Shown: one piece after another, positions 61,558 to 64,000 of the stretch | How the letters are laid out: every line of letters starts with the position of its first letter | How positions within the stretch are numbered: position 1 is the first letter of the stretch | Assembly: GCA_016706275.1 (NCBI GenBank) | Contig: JADJJY010000002.1 | Span: forward strand, 668,001-732,000 | DNA: 64,000 nt | Direction of reading: 5' to 3' | Origin: Chloracidobacterium sp. | GTDB lineage: Bacteria > Acidobacteriota > Blastocatellia > Pyrinomonadales > Pyrinomonadaceae | Notes under the pieces: model-generated | Told to the model about the DNA's origin: nothing | Seen by the model: only the letters and a program-made list of their open reading frames with translations | Database searches by the model: none | Translations under genes and position numbers: made by a program

Positions 61558-64000
61558 GTGACGTTTCGCCTGATCATTATTTCTGTCATTATTTTTTCAT
61601 TTGCGGCGGCTGCTTATGGCCAGACCGACTCGGTCATAGGTCAGGTAACAAACTCTGGTTCGGAGTCTTTTGCCGGTAGCATAAGCGGGAACGGCCGCTT
61701 CATCGTATTCGAATCAACTGGCAACATCGCTACCGAAAATGCCCGAAACGAGGATGGGAACCGCGAGATCTTTTTGTTTGACTATGCCCAACGGCGTATC
61801 TTTCAGATCACAGACACCAAGAGCGTTCTTTTCGATACGAGCATTACGACAGCTGCCTTTTTTAACGTCAGGGTCGAGATCGTAAACACCCGGCCAGTAA
61901 TAAGCAATGACGGTAAGTGGATCGTCTTTAGTTCAAACGCGACATCGTCGACGCCTGTCACCCCAAATACCACAAATCCCGGTTCGTTTAATGGCAATGC
62001 GTTTACCTCACCAACGCCGACTCCGACGCCAACTGTGACCCCAACACCAAATGCAACGCCGACGGCGACACCGACGCCTTCAGGAACCCCAACACCGACG
62101 CCTACGCCGCCAACAAATCCGTTGACAAGCGACGGCAATCTCGAGTTATGGCTGTACCAGATACCGGCATATGTAACAGTAGCTGACCTTTCGGCGGGTG
62201 ATAACATTGCTTTGGCAAATCTAGCAGGCGGAACATTTACCCAAATCACAAATTCGATCCCGAGCCAGATGCCACGACCTGCCTCGACATCGTCGGGAGC
62301 ATTTGTAGCAGATGATAATCATGATGCGAGTATCAGCGATGACGGTAATGTCATTGCATTTGCATCTACACGGAATCTAGTTCCGGGCGTAGGCAATGCA
62401 TATCCGACTGATGATAACGACGAAATTTTTACTTATGTAAGGACTGCGGCAGCCCTTCAGCAGGTCACAAAAACGCCTCGCGGCCCAATATCAAATCCGA
62501 TCTATAGTAAAAATCCGACGATCTCAGGCAATGGGTTGCGCGTTTTATTTACAAGTACTGGTGATAATCCTATTGTTGGCATGACCGGCGGAACGAACCC
62601 TCTAGCAGATCGAAACGAAGAGATATTTTTCAGTGATCTAACTGCCCTAGGTGCTCCTACGGGGACCAAGAAACAGGTTACAACTACCAAATCGACAAAC
62701 TTAGGTGACCCAGTCAATATTCTCGACCTTGGACGGCGTATGAGTCGTGACGGTAGATACATTGCGTTTGATTCATACGCGGATCTCGCCAATGAGAACA
62801 GCGGTACTAATTACACTTCGTTTGCTCTTTATCTTTACGACACGACGACCAGCACCTTTAGACGTATTTGTGCCCGCAGTGACGCCGATTCTGCAGCGAC
62901 AGGTGGAGACCTGGCAAGGTACCCAGGCTTCACCGATAACAATGCTTCGGGCACTCCGTCAACGCTCGTTCTAGAAACGAGAATGAACATTAAGCCTGAC
63001 GGCACAATTCCGACTACCGCCGCAGACGGCCTAAATCCGAATGAGGTTAGGCCTGCTCAAATATATTCGTACCCATTAAATGTTCCAGCTGCGACCGCGA
63101 CGTTTACAAGACTCGCAACATTTCCAACGCCGACAAACTTTCTAGCCTCAACACAATTGATACCAAGCGACTCGATACAGAGGATGGCCTTTAATTTGTC
63201 GAACACCGAGCTAGGAACGGGCAATTTTGATGGACAGGCTGAGGTTTTTTATTTCGTAAAACCCACAACAACCGTTACACAAAGGCTTAGAGGTTTTGGT
63301 TTAACAACCGGTGCCAGTGGGATGACGGTCTCTCAGACGGCGGTTCCAACGCCGACTCCGACACCTACGCCTTCGCCGACGCCGACGCCGTCACCAACAC
63401 CAACTCCGACAGGGTCCCCAACGCCGACTCCGACTCCATCGCCGAGCCCCACACCCATCACACCGCCTGCAGTATTGGGTATATCACCTGGTATGTTGGC
63501 CACATTTGAATTTGCAAGGCCCCAGGCAATTACGGCAAAAACCGCAACCGGCGACATCACGCGTACTCCTAGCCTGCCGATCGAATTGAGCGGTGTTACC
63601 ATGACGATCAATGGAGTCGCGTGCGGGTTGAAGTCTGTTGATGGTGACAGGATCCGGTTTGTCGCCCCGCTCGCACTTGGAAGCGCAGCAACAGGCACAT
63701 CTTATCCGGTCGTAATAAATGCTAACGGAAGTGTTCTTAAAACCAAAATGGTAATCGTGCCGGTACGTCCAGACGTATTCAACGAAGCCCTTTTCATTGG
63801 TCCGGGAGGCAGAGCAAAGCTTCTAAATGTGACCAATCGCGTTTATACCAAAGAGCCATTCGTTATTAGAACCATTAGGCGACGGGGCGATGTTCTGCGG
63901 CCAAGTGTATTACGTTTGTATGTAACCGGCGTAGCTAACGTAGACCCCGCCGCGATATCGATTCGAATTCGCGACTCGATAATTACTGCCTCTAACGTCC
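61558..64000 (+). CDS. Large secreted beta-propeller protein, C-terminus cut by window
   Basis: The frame is open from a GTG at 61558 (GGAGGA 5 nt upstream) to the end of the window, at least 814 codons. A signal peptide (to about residue 22, AAYGQ) is followed by TolB/PD40-like propeller blades (SISGNGRFIVFES, VISNDGKWIVFSS, SISDDGNVIAFAS, TISGNGLRVLFTS, MSRDGRYIAFDS). Two Thr-Pro linkers of about 40 residues interrupt it (near 62008-62118 and 63346-63465). The end resembles the C-terminal domain of Solibacter secreted proteins (TIGR03437-like: LSGVTMTINGVACGLKSVDG). Probably surface-associated; role unknown. Confidence 0.85.
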   Translation, partial: MTFRLIIISVIIFSFAAAAYGQTDSVIGQVTNSGSESFAGSISGNGRFIVFESTGNIATENARNEDGNREIFLFDYAQRRIFQITDTKSVLFDTSITTAAFFNVRVEIVNTRPVISNDGKWIVFSSNATSSTPVTPNTTNPGSFNGNAFTSPTPTPTPTVTPTPNATPTATPTPSGTPTPTPTPPTNPLTSDGNLELWLYQIPAYVTVADLSAGDNIALANLAGGTFTQITNSIPSQMPRPASTSSGAFVADDNHDASISDDGNVIAFASTRNLVPGVGNAYPTDDNDEIFTYVRTAAALQQVTKTPRGPISNPIYSKNPTISGNGLRVLFTSTGDNPIVGMTGGTNPLADRNEEIFFSDLTALGAPTGTKKQVTTTKSTNLGDPVNILDLGRRMSRDGRYIAFDSYADLANENSGTNYTSFALYLYDTTTSTFRRICARSDADSAATGGDLARYPGFTDNNASGTPSTLVLETRMNIKPDGTIPTTAADGLNPNEVRPAQIYSYPLNVPAATATFTRLATFPTPTNFLASTQLIPSDSIQRMAFNLSNTELGTGNFDGQAEVFYFVKPTTTVTQRLRGFGLTTGASGMTVSQTAVPTPTPTPTPSPTPTPSPTPTPTGSPTPTPTPSPSPTPITPPAVLGISPGMLATFEFARPQAITAKTATGDITRTPSLPIELSGVTMTINGVACGLKSVDGDRIRFVAPLALGSAATGTSYPVVINANGSVLKTKMVIVPVRPDVFNEALFIGPGGRAKLLNVTNRVYTKEPFVIRTIRRRGDVLRPSVLRLYVTGVANVDPAAISIRIRDSIITASNV

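Noticed and set aside
61803..62249. Minus-strand Gly-Val repeat frame, and a similar one at 63333-63698
   Set aside because: Both are the complement of Thr-Pro codons in the large secreted protein.
1..64000. Prophage, insertion sequence or genomic island
   Set aside because: No integrase, transposase, phage structural gene or direct-repeat boundary was seen; housekeeping genes are spread throughout.

Overview
The window reads as one contiguous chromosome segment from a Gram-negative bacterium, most probably an Acidobacteriota member of the Blastocatellia/Pyrinomonadaceae type. This is inferred from gene content: lipid A genes (lpxD, lpxB), a division/cell-wall cluster, a secreted protein with a Solibacter-like C-terminal domain, delta-60 beta-propeller proteins, many TTG/GTG starts, and intergenic spaces rich in small palindromic repeats. 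I see no prophage, insertion sequence, CRISPR array, rRNA or integrated element.

Layout. 1-17.7 kb, minus strand: the start of valS, two response regulators and pdxA, then a long division and cell-wall (dcw) cluster whose transcription order is rsmH-ftsL-ftsI-murF-mraY-murD-ftsW-murG-murC-ftsQ-ftsA-ftsZ. It lacks mraZ, murE, murB and ddl, and a good sigma70-type promoter lies upstream of rsmH. 17.8-25 kb: a ZIP metal transporter, a small TM2-like protein, the phosphatidylethanolamine pair psd-pssA, a DegT aminotransferase, nth, a STAS-like protein and a secreted M28 peptidase. 25-28.5 kb: nhaA, a short CDF-type transporter divergent from a DUF3703 protein, then dsbB and a dsbA-like gene whose N-terminal anchor is out of frame. 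28.8-35.5 kb: a 14-repeat delta-60 protein, an in-phase 21-bp array encoding heptapeptides, two unrecognised genes and a type IV pilin.

35.8-39.8 kb: a polyamine block of arginine decarboxylase, a deoxyhypusine-synthase-like enzyme and an agmatinase. 39.9-47.8 kb: an HtrA lipoprotein, tRNA-Pro(GGG), a MerR regulator, thiL, two secreted proteins, a zinc-ribbon protein, an HNH nuclease and an atypical tRNA with anticodon CAU. 47.8-54.3 kb: cysS, facing a minus-strand run of dsbD, an SGNH hydrolase, cysteine dioxygenase and a GT-C glycosyltransferase. 54.4-61.3 kb: pyruvate dehydrogenase E1alpha-E1beta-E2, an EamA transporter, a STAS protein, lpxD and convergent lpxB. 61.5 kb to the end: a large secreted beta-propeller protein with Thr-Pro linkers that runs off the window.

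The main theme is envelope building: peptidoglycan precursors and septation, phospholipid, lipid A, disulfide formation and export quality control. The most unusual material is between genes: a four-copy TGGTCC repeat family, other palindromic families, a decayed heptapeptide array and a three-hairpin block after thiL. All functions are assigned from reading the sequence; no database search was run.
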